64,000 bases of DNA. Origin: Symbiodinium sp. CCMP2592. Lineage: Eukaryota; Sar; Dinophyceae; Suessiales; Symbiodiniaceae. The notes beneath the pieces are model-generated. The model was not told the DNA's origin. It did not search any database and saw nothing but the letters and a program-made list of their open reading frames with translations. The first letter of the stretch is position 1. Every line of letters begins with the position of its first letter. The DNA is taken from contig CAJNDT010006008.1 of the NCBI GenBank assembly GCA_905221615.1, positions 224,001 through 288,000 of the forward strand, in the 5' to 3' direction. This document shows positions 46,705 to 55,740 of this stretch, in pieces. Made by a program: the position numbers and the translations under genes.

Positions 46705-46971
46705 TTGTCAGACCCACAGCTGTGGTCGTATCGAGAGCAATGGGGAGCATGGGGGAAAATGGAGTGTCAACAGTCATTATTGGCGTTTGCTGTCTGGAGA
46801 GTTCAGATTGCATGTCCTTCCGGAGAGTCAGCACAGTTCAAAGATGCAGATGTCTTGCCAGGTCGGGCCCCAGCAGCTTGTGCAGGCAGGGTGTTGTGCA
46901 GCAGTGTCATTAGTCCAGTGAAATTTTGTTGCAGAGATGCCTCTTCAAATTGCTTCGTCACCTCATTTTAA
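46705..46971 (+). CDS. Hypothetical exon (REQWGAWGKMECQ), first copy
   Basis: After an acceptor-like TTCCTTCACTCAG the frame is open for 88 codons: LSDPQLWSYREQWGAWGKME, then SLLAFAVWRVQIACPSGESA, with several Cys near the end (CCRDASSNCF). The aromatic-rich N-terminal part is protein-like. A shortened second copy lies at about 47147-47335. Function unknown. It probably belongs to the multi-exon gene that ends at 50977, as all parts share strand and order. Confidence 0.4.
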   Translation: MSDPQLWSYREQWGAWGKMECQQSLLAFAVWRVQIACPSGESAQFKDADVLPGRAPAACAGRVLCSSVISPVKFCCRDASSNCFVTSF

Positions 46972-47146
46972 TTAGTTAGATTGGAATTGTATAAAAAGCA
47001 ACTCAACATTTCTGTATTATTCTATACTAATAAGTCGTCAATCTTGTGACTTCGCAGTCAGGAAAGCCTTCCCAGGGGCCAAGCATCCATCACATGAAGA
47101 CTAATAGGGTTTGTTATACACTAATATCTTTCTGAGTTTCATTGAG

Positions 47147-47335
47147 TTGTCAGACCCACAGCTGTGGTCGTTTCGAGAGCAATGGGGACCTTGGGGGAAA
47201 ATGGAGTGTCAGGCCCCAGCAGCTTGTGCATGCCGGGTTTGCACAGTTGTGCCCGCTTCAGGTAACGCCCATCCAGAGTCACATCGTCGAGAGAACCAAG
47301 GCCCGCTGCACGTCAGAGGTCAGACTTCGCTGTAA
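47147..47335 (+). pseudogene. Partial duplicate of the REQWG exon
   Basis: GTTGTCAGACCCACAGCTGT and the following ~65 bp repeat the exon at 46705 with few changes (YREQWGAWGK becomes FREQWGPWGK). A ~105-bp deletion then joins ATGGAGTGTCA directly to the GGCCCCAGCAGCTTGTGCA text that lies near 46865 in the first copy. The upstream flank (TTTGTTATACACTAAT.. against TTTGTTAGACACTAAC..) is duplicated too, so the duplication includes the presumed intron end. The deletion makes this copy unlikely to be used. Confidence 0.6.
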
Positions 47336-47337
47336 AA

Positions 47338-47530
47338 GGTATTGGCATATGCATACTGGGTATGCCAATATACCTCGATCGTTGGCGCCAACGGCCGAGG
47401 TATTGGCATACCCAGTATGCATATGCCAATAGCGTCAACACTTGTCTGAGCTCTTTGAGGTATTGGCTCATGCGTTCTGCACATGTCAATAGGTCGGCCG
47501 TTGGCGCCAACGATCGAGGTATTGGCGTAC
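47338..47530. repeat. 60-bp-period array of nested palindromes
   Basis: AGGTATTGGC starts at 47338, 47398, 47458 and 47517. The 31-bp text at 47340-47370 (TATTGGCATATGCATACTGG ...) is exactly the reverse complement of 47401-47431. The 26-bp text within 47373-47400 (CCTCGATCGTTGGCGCCAAC ...) is the reverse complement of 47494-47519. The GTTGGCGCCAAC core is itself a perfect palindrome. Very strong cruciform or hairpin potential just upstream of a coding exon. Confidence 0.9.
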
Positions 47531-47605
47531 CCCAGAACGTAAAGAGTCGCAGATCTTGCCATCTAGGATCATTCGAGCCACTAGCACAGAGTCAGTGTCA
47601 TCCGC

Positions 47606-48060
47606 CATGGTCAACCCTGCCCCGAAAGTGGTGCAGCCAAGACGGGCCCCGAAAAAGCCTGACACAGGGTCAGTGCCAGAGCAGAAAGAGCCTTCAGGGT
47701 CAGTGCTGCAACTGAAAGAGCCTTCAGGGTCAGTGCCACAACAGAAAGAGCCTTTGGTGCAGCCTTCCGAATCGCCCAAGAGTCAGCTGCCTCCAAGGCC
47801 TCAGGCGACTCCCCAGCAGGGGTCACAGAAGCCAGCTTCACCTCCAGCGTCACCGACAGTGAAAATGGCTGAGCAAGAGCCAGAAGTGTCACCTCCAGTT
47901 GACGATTTGGTTATTCCTGTGGAAAAGTTGAAGGCAAAGGAGAGCACACCAGTGTCAACTCGCATGCACATGCCTGCACTTCCGGACGAGGAAGAGTCAA
48001 AGACGACTGGAGCGTACATTTTCATGAAGAGTGTCATTCGCTTTGTGCTTGGCTCTGAAA
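47606..48060 (+). CDS. Hypothetical Pro/Lys/Ser-rich exon
   Basis: From ATG 47606 the frame encodes a low-complexity, disordered region rich in Pro, Lys, Gln and Ser. It has an internal 13-aa repeat (KEPSGSVLQL / KEPSGSVPQQ / KEPLVQP), an acidic segment (PDEEESKTT), then the more ordered GAYIFMKSVIRFVLG. The frame itself runs to a stop at 48153-48155, so the exact 3' end is uncertain. The exon at 48186 starts 30 bp after that stop in the same frame class. Likely a linker exon of the large gene below. Confidence 0.45.
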
Positions 48061-48185
48061 TTAGCAACAGATTTAGTATGCCAGTGTTTCTTAGGGGATT
48101 TTATACGCAGACGTCTGACAAATCTAGACAGTGTCAGTTTTATGTTGTAGTTTGATTTGACCATTGATGTCAGTGTCAGTGTCAG

Positions 48186-49604
48186 GTGCACCAACAACTT
48201 CCAGAGCGACTCCAGAGTCATGGCCAGAAGCTGCATGACATCCCGCCCTTGGAGATCACATGTGACAAGGCCAGAGTCACGAACTACAAGGAGGTGTGGA
48301 ACCCTGACAATTGCAGTGTCAGTGTCACAAGAACCTCGATGTATGAAGCTGGTGGATCCATCTACTGGCTGGACCCGTTTCCCTTGTTTCTCCAGGGTCA
48401 GGGTCATCCGGGCCACAACCGTCTTCTTCTTGAAGAACCTTCGGTGTCAGAGGTCATGGAGGTTCAGACTGCCTTGATGCACAGTGTCAGCAACAACTCC
48501 AAGAAAGTGTCAGGAGTCAGGCTGCATTTCTCAGACCCGTTCCTGGCAGAGTCAAAAGATCTCGGTCGACTTCCTGTGTGGCCTAAAGGGTTGCAGCTCA
48601 TTGCAGGGTCAGCCAGGCTTTTCGCTTGGTACTTGAGCATGGGCCAGGCTGTGGATGAAGAGTCAAAGGCCACTGTGCTACCGCCCCTGGAAGAGTCAAG
48701 AGTCTGGGAGCTCCACACAATGGCCTTGAGTGTCACGATTCGGGAATTCAATCTTGATGAGAAAGAGTTAATCATAGAGGCCTTGAAGCACTCAGAGAGA
48801 GTCAGGGTCGGTGCTTTGGCGGATAGCTTCCACACCTTCGCAAAGAGGGTCAATGCGATCGCGTCTGAGGGCAGCCAAGCATCTGTGTTGAAGCGCTTTG
48901 AAGAGTCAGGTGTGAAGTTCAATGGTCAGAGAGTCAACACGACCATGTTGCAGGGTGCGATCAAAGTGGCCTCCCTAATGACAGAGTCACCTGGCATAGA
49001 GCAGACCCTGATCCAGATTCAGCGTCAATTCGGCCGTGATGTTTGGAGCAGCTCCTACACCAAGTTGTCACGACTTGTACAGCTATGCTCGAAGCAGTTG
49101 TCATTGTTTGGTTGGCAACCACAAGAGTTAGGGTCACTGGTGCAGTTCTGTCTGGATAGCTGCTTAGTGTCACTCCTGAGGGAGCACTGCGACACCAGCT
49201 TCTACACCCTAGGAGTCATCGACAAGGCTGGTGGTGGGGGCTGGGCACAGACCACATGTGTCAAGGCCTTCCTTCTCAAAGTTGTCATGGACATGGTGAA
49301 GGTTGCTTCGTCCCAGGGTCACAGCAGCGCACCCAATCCTGAGAGTGTCAAGCTCATGAAGGCCTTGCAGAAGATCAGCAGTCCTTTGCGGTTTCATGAG
49401 TCACTACCCTTGGAAACAGGGTCAATGGTCGATGCCTCCATGTCAGATGAAACTCTGACTCTCGGTGAAGTGTCAGAGAAGAACGAGAACAAGGCCGACA
49501 TGCCTGCCATGGAGAGAGTCAGTGGCGATCTTTGCAAAGCCGGCAAGTTGTCATGCGAGCTCTTCCGTGCCCTCCTGGAGTGTGATTTCGAGAATGACCT
49601 CAAG
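48186..49604 (+). CDS. Large dinoflagellate-family protein, exon A
   Basis: The frame is open for about 473 codons after an acceptor-like GTGTCAG|GTGCACC at 48185/48186. The predicted protein is globular and mostly helical. Recognisable family landmarks are GGSIYWLDPFPLFLQGQGH (near residue 60), HSVSNNSKKVSGVRLHFSDP, and LQLIAGSARLFAWYLSMG. I recall this arrangement from multi-copy uncharacterised dinoflagellate proteins whose C-terminus has a methyltransferase-like motif (see exon B). The frame hits TGA at 49617. A GC-type donor, AAG|GCACGT at 49604/49605, paired with the acceptor TTCAG|GC at 49708/49709 joins exactly in phase to exon B. GC-AG introns are common in dinoflagellates (established). 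The alternative is a one-step frameshift near 49616. Confidence 0.6.
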
Positions 49605-49708
49605 GCACGTCCTCAGTGACAGTGTCACTTTTTGTGCATGAGAGACATGTAGTAGTGTCACACACATGTGGTTCCTTTGTGAAAGCATGCCTGCATCCGC
49701 TGATTCAG

Positions 49709-50977
49709 GCAGCTGTCAACTTCAAAGATCCGCTGGAGTGTCTGCTGGAGGACTCCAAGTCCAAGAAAAGCTGCACCGAGCTCGCAGCGTCAGTGTCAGC
49801 CACAGTGACAGCTCTGACGAACCTCACCTCTTCGAGTGTCACTGCCTCCACTTCACCTCCAGTGTCATTCCGTGAACTTGTTCGGCGAACTTCGAACCCA
49901 AATGACGATGAAGTTGAAGAGTCAGATCGTAAGAAGGAACGCCAACATGTCTGGTCACAGGGTCAGAAGCTCCGAAGAGAGCATTGTCAACTTGGGATTT
50001 GTGCAGGCAAGTCGAAAGAGTCACTGAAGACACTGTTCGACAAAACAAGTGTCAAGTCGTGGAGCGGTAAGCTCAACGAGAGTCACCGGCTTTTGGTCTT
50101 CTCGATGGACCTCTTTGTCGATGGCAAGAATGCCTGGAACCGCCTCCCGAGTGTCAACAGTGACGACGTCACCCCTTTTTTCGACTACCTCAACAAGTGC
50201 CACGTCCAGAAAGAGTCAGACTTTATTCTGCTGCTGGATGGATGCTCTCGAGAGTCACGAAAGCTCATCGAGGCTCACTTCCCCAAGAGTCACGAGTTTG
50301 GCATCTTCTACTCAAACCGCAAGAGGGTCAGCACCCGGGCAAGGAAAATCTTTGCTGGGTCAGAGTCATTTGAGCGAGGCTATTTGATCCCTCCTGTCCC
50401 CCGTGTCAAGATCAGTGTCAAGGACCGGACAGACGAGTTCCAAGCACCCTGGAAAACCACCGACAAGAAGTCAGGCAAGCGTCAGAAGACTACCACCCAC
50501 GACCTCAATTTCTTCGGTGTCCCCCAAGTGTCATGCCGGCCCAAGATCAGCCTCGAGAAGAAGCAGCAGATCTTCGCAGGGTCAGACTGCCCTCCCAAGC
50601 ATGCGAGTGCCAGCTGCCCTCTCTTCTACCAAGAGACCAAGAGTCAGGAGTTGTGGAGAGCCCTCCTTGGGGCCCTGGACGTGTCATGTGTTGTGGACCT
50701 CACACCAGGGTCAGGCTGCCTGGGTTGTGGTTGTCTGGAAGACGGGCTCAGTTACGTGAGCGTCACTCGACATGAAGTTCACAACTCATGGTTGTCAAAT
50801 GTTCTCGACCTGAAGGCTCTCCAGCTCATAGCGTCAAAGGACAGCGACTACTTCGACCAAGACTTGGGCCCACTGGTCGAAAATCACTTCGCAGATGTCA
50901 TCCTCGAGCAGCTGAACGAGGGTGATGCTGACTCAGAGTCAGAATCAAGTGCGGCCGAAGATGGTGATGACAGGTGA
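49709..50977 (+). CDS. Large dinoflagellate-family protein, exon B with methyltransferase-like TPGSG motif
   Basis: Continues exon A (AAVNFKDPLECLLE ...) for 422 codons to the TGA at 50975-50977, giving about 895 aa in two exons. A basic linker (RKKERQHVWSQGQKLRREHC) precedes a conserved-looking domain (HRLLVFSMDLFVDG, DFILLLDGCSRESRK). The C-terminal domain has CPLFYQETKSQELWRALLGA, then VVDLTPGSGCLG, similar to the AdoMet-binding motif I (D-x-F-x-GSG type) of DNA methylases, and ends in a very acidic tail (DADSESESSAAEDGDD). No DPPY/SPPW catalytic motif is visible, so enzymatic function is not shown. A cytosine methyltransferase gene follows 950 bp downstream on the same strand. Coding status is strong; function unknown. 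Confidence 0.65.
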   Translation, partial: AAVNFKDPLECLLEDSKSKKSCTELAASVSATVTALTNLTSSSVTASTSPPVSFRELVRRTSNPNDDEVEESDRKKERQHVWSQGQKLRREHCQLGICAGKSKESLKTLFDKTSVKSWSGKLNESHRLLVFSMDLFVDGKNAWNRLPSVNSDDVTPFFDYLNKCHVQKESDFILLLDGCSRESRKLIEAHFPKSHEFGIFYSNRKRVSTRARKIFAGSESFERGYLIPPVPRVKISVKDRTDEFQAPWKTTDKKSGKRQKTTTHDLNFFGVPQVSCRPKISLEKKQQIFAGSDCPPKHASASCPLFYQETKSQELWRALLGALDVSCVVDLTPGSGCLGCGCLEDGLSYVSVTRHEVHNSWLSNVLDLKALQLIASKDSDYFDQDLGPLVENHFADVILEQLNEGDADSESESSAAEDGDDR

Positions 50978-51928
50978 CGAGCAATTTTGTGTTTCAAGCA
51001 GTGTCAGCAATGTCCCTCCTTTTCAGACCATCACGTGGAACATATGTCGAAAATAATAGTCGTCGTATTATATTACGACTGTCATTCATCATTGGGTCAC
51101 TAAGAAAGAGGGTTTGGCTTTCACTGCAGAGTCGCAGTGTCATTCCTGCTGAGTTTTGGAAGCAAAAGCAGCCGGTGGTCAGTTTCAGAGTCAGAGTCAT
51201 CGCTGCAGTTGACTACATTGTCAAGTCACGATGCACCGTCACGCAAATTTGTGGTGCATCATAATGACACAGTTTTGATGCTTGCTTGCGCGAAAAAGAC
51301 GAATCATTGCTGAGTGTCAAGTGCCAGCAGCCAGTGCCAGGTTGTCATGCTGAATTCCCTCTTTAGGTTCGCACTTGGCAGTTTGTTCAACTCTGTTTGT
51401 CAGCTGTCAATATCAGCCTTCGGCCGGCCAGGTGTCTTTGCAGATCCGTGTGCACGGTGTTTTGCGGGGGACTCAATGTGTATGCAAGATCAGGCCAGTG
51501 ATTGATTGAATCATGTCAGCTGACGCAGACTTTTTTCCACATGCATGCAGCCTGTGAGCTTCTGCTGCTCGTCCGAAGAGCAGAGTCAAGTTGGATTTAA
51601 TGGTCAGTCAGTACTATATGAACAGATTATAATAATTGTGTTGAGAAGCTGCAGTTGGTATTCTGAAGTAGCACAAATTAAATGGATATTGATTTCAGAT
51701 TCATTAATGCCAGTTGCATCATGAACACTTAATCCTGAACTAGTTGTTTTGGGTGACTTAAAGAATAATAATTTAATAAGAATTTAGTTAATTTGAAATT
51801 TAAGACATATTAAATAATCTAATGTAATCTTCATCGTTGACTGCAAGCCAGCTAGAGAAACCGCTCATTGCATTCAGAGTGTCAAAACTAGCAACGGTGT
51901 CAGACAGCGAAAATTAGAGTCGGACAGA
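50978..51928 (+). other. Intergenic stretch, GTCA-rich then AT-rich
   Basis: The first 500 bp keep the GTCA bias without a convincing frame. 51600-51860 is AT-rich (AATAATAATTTAATAAG and similar). Presumably the 3' flank of one gene and the promoter side of the next; no promoter motif recognised. Confidence 0.5.
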
Positions 51929-52390
51929 ATGGTTTTCTTTCGTGACCATGGAAAGCCGCAGTCGCAACCATTGCAGTGTCTCAACAGCTGGGTTCGCCCA
52001 ATGCTCTGCCAGTGTCAGTCCTCGAGGACTTCCTGGCTCCAGGAACATGGTCTGAGAGATGCGAGTGTCAGCTCCGTCCATCTTGATGTGGGCACGGATT
52101 GCAGTGGGGCTGATGCCCCGATCTTTGCACTGCACGCCCTCGGACTCAGTGTCACTCACAAGTTCGCTTCAGACAAGATGAAACATTGTCGAGACTGGAT
52201 TGTGCAGACGTCAAAGCAGCGGGGCCAGAGTCAGCCACAAGTTTTCGAAGACATGGTCAGTCGCCACCCTAGTGAACTGCCCAGTGTCAACAGCTATGAC
52301 TGTGGTTTCCCTTGCAAGCCGTGGTCAAGACTCAACAACAGGAGTCTCTTTTTCGAGAGTCAGGACTTTGCTCCCTTCAAGGCCGGGCGG
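51929..52390 (+). CDS. DNA (cytosine-5) methyltransferase, exon 1
   Basis: The ATG at 51929 opens the N-terminal half of a C5-MTase catalytic domain. AdoMet motif I is LDVGTDCSGADAP (residues ~52-64), followed by the motif II-like acidic position ASDKMKHC and motif IV YDCGFPCKPWS with the catalytic Cys at about residue 129. PCK replaces the commoner PCQ. The family transfers methyl from AdoMet to C5 of cytosine in DNA, presumably in the nucleus. The exon ends KAGR at 52390, before GTAATG. Translation into the intron would stop after two codons. The spliced protein is about 518 aa, a typical size for a stand-alone catalytic domain with no regulatory N-terminus. Neighbouring genes are from multi-copy families, which fits the known capture of such enzymes by dinoflagellate retroelements, but no reverse transcriptase is visible here. 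Confidence 0.85.
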
Positions 52391-52628
52391 GTAATGTAAC
52401 ACCAGTGGCAGGGTCATTCGGTAAGCTGTTCCCTGTAGTGTAGCATCCTGCAATGGGCTGACACATTGATATGACACATTAATAGTCACTACTTAGCAGA
52501 GTATCTCATTTTGGTTTCAATATTATAGATATTTAATTGGCTTAAATTGAATTATTGTTTTTGTTGCCTATAAATAAGTAGCAGATATAATATATAATAA
52601 TTTTATGAATTACAATACATCAATGCAG
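52391..52628 (+). other. Intron of the cytosine methyltransferase gene (238 bp, GT-AG, phase 0)
   Basis: Starts GTAATGTAAC and ends ATACATCAATGCAG|GC. AT-rich, especially in its 3' half, against the GC-balanced exons. Joining 52390 to 52629 keeps the frame and places ALTPALAIFENVVGI immediately after FAPFKAGR, the spacing expected between motifs IV and VI. Confidence 0.8.
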
Positions 52629-53723
52629 GCTATGCTGGAAGTGACTCTGGCCTTGACACCAGCGTTAGCCATTTTCGAGAACGTTGTCGGGATCCTGCGG
52701 TTCATCTCCGACATAGCGTCAAGGATGCAGTGCCTGAGGCCATATCGCCTGTTCCACTTTGTCGTTTGCCCGACGATGCTGGGACATAGTGTCAGGCGTC
52801 CAAGAGTTTATATTTTGGCACTGAGGAAGGACCTTTTGATCACAGACAATGTAGAGTCGCTTCAATCATTGGGTTGCAAAGTTTTCAACTCTATGAAGCG
52901 CCCTTTGAGTGTCAGCCTACATGATCGTCTTTTGGGGAAGGATCATGAGCTACAGAGTCTTTATCCAGAGAAAGAGAAGTGTCAGAGACTCCAAAAACCC
53001 AAGCCCACAACATGCAAGACTAGAGTCAGAGGGAAAAGGCCACCTGTCCAAGAGTGGGAGCGTGAGCATGCTGTGTTTCGAAAAACGCACCGACTGGACA
53101 CTTGCAGAGTCATAGCTGGTGGTGACTCTGGACTCACACCGCGGATGAAAGACGCACTGCAGCTGACATACCAGTGTCACAGCAAGGATGACTTGGTTGT
53201 GGATGTGTCACAGTCTCTTGGCCGCGGTGCCTGGGCTTGTGATGGCTACTGCCCTTGCATCACTCCAGGGTCAGTGCTGTACAGTGTCAAAAGCCAGAGT
53301 GTCATTACCCCTATGGAGAAGATGATTCTACATGGTTTCCCAATGGACCAGCTGGAACCGGTGTCGATAACAAGCAGTCAGCTGTCAAGCCTTGCAGGCA
53401 ACACCATGTGCCTCGGCAAATGTCGTTTCGAAACCTATATCAGTAGTGCCATAAAAACCACCCCACCTCACACAGCGACAGCCCAGGCACATCGAGGTCG
53501 TCGCAGCGGTCACACTGGTGGGTCTGAGCCTTCTCAGAGTCAAGGACATGCGAAACAATGGACGGCCAGTGTTACCAGACAACTTCGACAAGGCTTTGCT
53601 TCTACCACTCTTTGCAGAGTCACAGTCACTACCGAATCAGAAGGGTTCAAGAAAGAGAGTCAGGAGGGTGCTTGCGAAGAAGACCAAGAAGAAGCTCGGC
53701 AAGAAGTCAAGAAAGTCTGCTAG
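52629..53723 (+). CDS. DNA (cytosine-5) methyltransferase, exon 2
   Basis: Begins AMLEVTLALTPALAIFENVV, containing motif VI with ENV (catalytic-site Glu, about residue 171 of the spliced protein). Motif VIII follows as GHSVRRPRVYILALRK, with the Arg-x-Arg pattern. A Lys/Arg-rich target-recognition region (EKCQRLQKPKPTTCKTR) comes next. Motif IX/X text is VITPMEKMILHGFP and LSSLAGNTMCL. All core C5-MTase blocks are therefore present in canonical order, suggesting a functional fold. The frame runs on to a stop at 53721-53723, but after about 53455 the text becomes low-complexity, and an overlapping frame gives a better Lys-rich tail (next feature). The true 3' end is uncertain. Confidence 0.85.
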   Translation, partial: AMLEVTLALTPALAIFENVVGILRFISDIASRMQCLRPYRLFHFVVCPTMLGHSVRRPRVYILALRKDLLITDNVESLQSLGCKVFNSMKRPLSVSLHDRLLGKDHELQSLYPEKEKCQRLQKPKPTTCKTRVRGKRPPVQEWEREHAVFRKTHRLDTCRVIAGGDSGLTPRMKDALQLTYQCHSKDDLVVDVSQSLGRGAWACDGYCPCITPGSVLYSVKSQSVITPMEKMILHGFPMDQLEPVSITSSQLSSLAGNTMCLGKCRFETYISSAIKTTPPHTATAQAHRGRRSGHTGGSEPSQSQGHAKQWTASVTRQLRQGFASTTLCRVTVTTESEGFKKESQEGACEEDQEEARQEVKKVC

Positions 53724-53817
53724 GCATGAAGCGTCACGGTCTCGGACGAAGCTTCGGCGATCAACGTCTGGTTGGGGCAAGCGTTATGCACTGCACCGTG
53801 CTTTTGATGTCGATTAG
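53455..53817 (+). CDS. Probable alternative C-terminal exon of the methyltransferase, Lys/Arg-rich
   Basis: In the frame shifted relative to exon 2, the sequence from 53455 to TAA/TAG at 53815-53817 reads HIEVVAAVTLVGLSLLRVKD, then NNGRPVLPDNFDKALLLPLF, and closes with the strongly basic KTKKKLGKKSRKSARHEAS. This is more protein-like than the competing frame. It implies a second intron or a frameshift between the GNTMCL motif and about 53500. A basic tail would suit DNA binding or nuclear import (inference). Confidence 0.45.
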   Translation, partial: KPPHLTQRQPRHIEVVAAVTLVGLSLLRVKDMRNNGRPVLPDNFDKALLLPLFAESQSLPNQKGSRKRVRRVLAKKTKKKLGKKSRKSARHEASRSRTKLRRSTSGWGKRYALHRAFDVD

Positions 53818-55467
53818 CGATGTCAGGGTCAGTGGTCACACTGCTGACTTGAAGGCTTAGTGTCACAGCTCGACTGCAGTGAGTCATTGCCGACTTTGCC
53901 AGTGTGGGTGTGTCACGTGAAGACGTCACGTTGTGGTCTTCCCACATGAGATGGCAGGTGTCATTGTGGAAAAAAGGACACCTGCTTATTTTGAGTGTGC
54001 AGGGGCATTGTTAAACCGTGGTTGTCGTGCGTGCTTCGGGAGAGATTTTGCCCAGTAGTGTCACCTTGCACACTCAGATCACAGCACTGCCTCCTGACCA
54101 TGTATCTCCGAGGTGTCAGTGTCATACTGCGGCTCCGAAGTGCTGCTACTTTTGCTGGGCAAAGCAGCAGTCTCAGAGTCCTGGGCCTTCGTATTGGCAT
54201 GCCACTATTTTCTGAGGCTGCACACTGTGTCATTGAGGCACTGACTGTCTTTTGCTGCATATGTTGATGGCTCTTATGTGAAAGGAGACTGGTCTTTGAC
54301 ACATGGGAGGGTTATGGACACTTATTAATAGTTTCAGCCAAGATTCCTCAATGTGGAGTCGTTCCATGTCTCTCTAAGCCTCTAAGCTGTCAGACCAAGG
54401 AGCAGCTGGAACACCGACCTACCTTGGGCGAGGCCATGCCGGTTGAATGGTTGTGGCACGTGTGAAGTGTCAGACAATAATAGTATAATTTATTGCTATG
54501 ACACTGTTGGTCGTAATCATTGTCTCACACATACACCAACTGTGTCCGATCCAGGTCAGTGTCATGGTCCAATTGCTCGGCCTTGCAGAAGGCTCAGCTT
54601 CCAGAGGGTGAGTGTGACCTCAAACAGCTTGGAAGTGCTTGCCATGTTTCCTGGGGCTGAGTGTCATGTCGCAACTGCAGAAGGGAGCTGAGATCTGAAT
54701 ATTTAATTCACTAGTCACAGTTAAACAGTATTTAACGAACAATGACACTGACTTTGTCGCTGAGTCAGTCCTGTGTGCTGGGACATTCGGAGTGGTATCT
54801 CAGAGCATCAGTCACTGCAGGCGATGAAGCTGCAAAGCAGCCAAGCCGGCAAGCAATAGCATGTGTCAGCCTCAGACGTTCGAACAGTTGCTCCTTTGCT
54901 CTTGTGGGTATGTCACATGATGGGTCCATCGTGGTCGAGCAACATTGCCTGTATGCTTGGAGCATCCAATGCAAGAGTACAGTGTTACTGGCACACTCTG
55001 TTTAACAGTTTTCTCAGTCAGTCATGTTGTGAGACGGCATTCTGATGCAGATTCAGTGTCTGATGCACGGCTTTGGGAACACAGCCTGAATATGCTGAAG
55101 GTGTTAACTTTTCGACGACATGATTCAGGGTGAAAGTGTCACAACGCAGCACCAATTATATCTCCTTTCTCTGTGAGGTCAGTGTCAGACGATGGGGAAG
55201 TTGCGAGGCCTGTTCTGTCTTTCCCCATGTGGCAGGCAACAGGTGTCATGTTAGATTCAGCAGGAATCCCTGGGGTTTTGTCCTTGGTTTGAACTGCTGC
55301 TTCATGACACAGTGCACCTGTGATTCATTGTCAGAGTCATTCATTTGCAGCAACAGGCACAGAGCATGTAACAAACCCTGCCGAACCCCGCACGAACGCT
55401 AACCGTGCCAGGGTCAAAGCTCCATTGCTTCGTGGCTTACCTGGCATGATTTGGACAGTGTCAGGCA
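53818..55467 (+). other. GTCA-rich stretch without a recognised gene
   Basis: Several 60-90-codon frames exist in all three forward phases, but none has recognisable motifs and they overlap one another. GTCA remains frequent. Possibly introns and small exons of an unrecognised gene. Confidence 0.4.
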
Positions 55468-55740
55468 GTGTCAGAATCCTTGGTTGAATTGCGTCATTTA
55501 CGACAGCAGTGTCGCAGTGTGCACAACAATAATGTTGCTGTTTCGGCCTCTCAGAGTTACAGTGTCACCGCCCGTTTAGAGTCCAAGATGGTCTGCAGGA
55601 TGTCAGAGCCAGCCCAGAGTCATAAGAAGCGTCAAGGATGGAGAGTCATCACGAACTGGGTGGACGAAGGGCGATACTCGGTGGAAAGGCTGAGGCGAAG
55701 ACGTGACGAGTTGCGAGTGTCAGCTCCTTGCACTGGATAG
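55468..55740 (+). CDS. Hypothetical basic exon
   Basis: A 90-codon frame. The second half is the more convincing: KMVCRMSEPAQSHKKRQGWR, then NWVDEGRYSVERLRRRRDEL. It ends in TAG at 55738-55740. Lys/Arg-rich, unrecognised. It may be a terminal exon whose upstream part lies in 53818-55467. Confidence 0.35.
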   Translation: MSESLVELRHLRQQCRSVHNNNVAVSASQSYSVTARLESKMVCRMSEPAQSHKKRQGWRVITNWVDEGRYSVERLRRRRDELRVSAPCTG

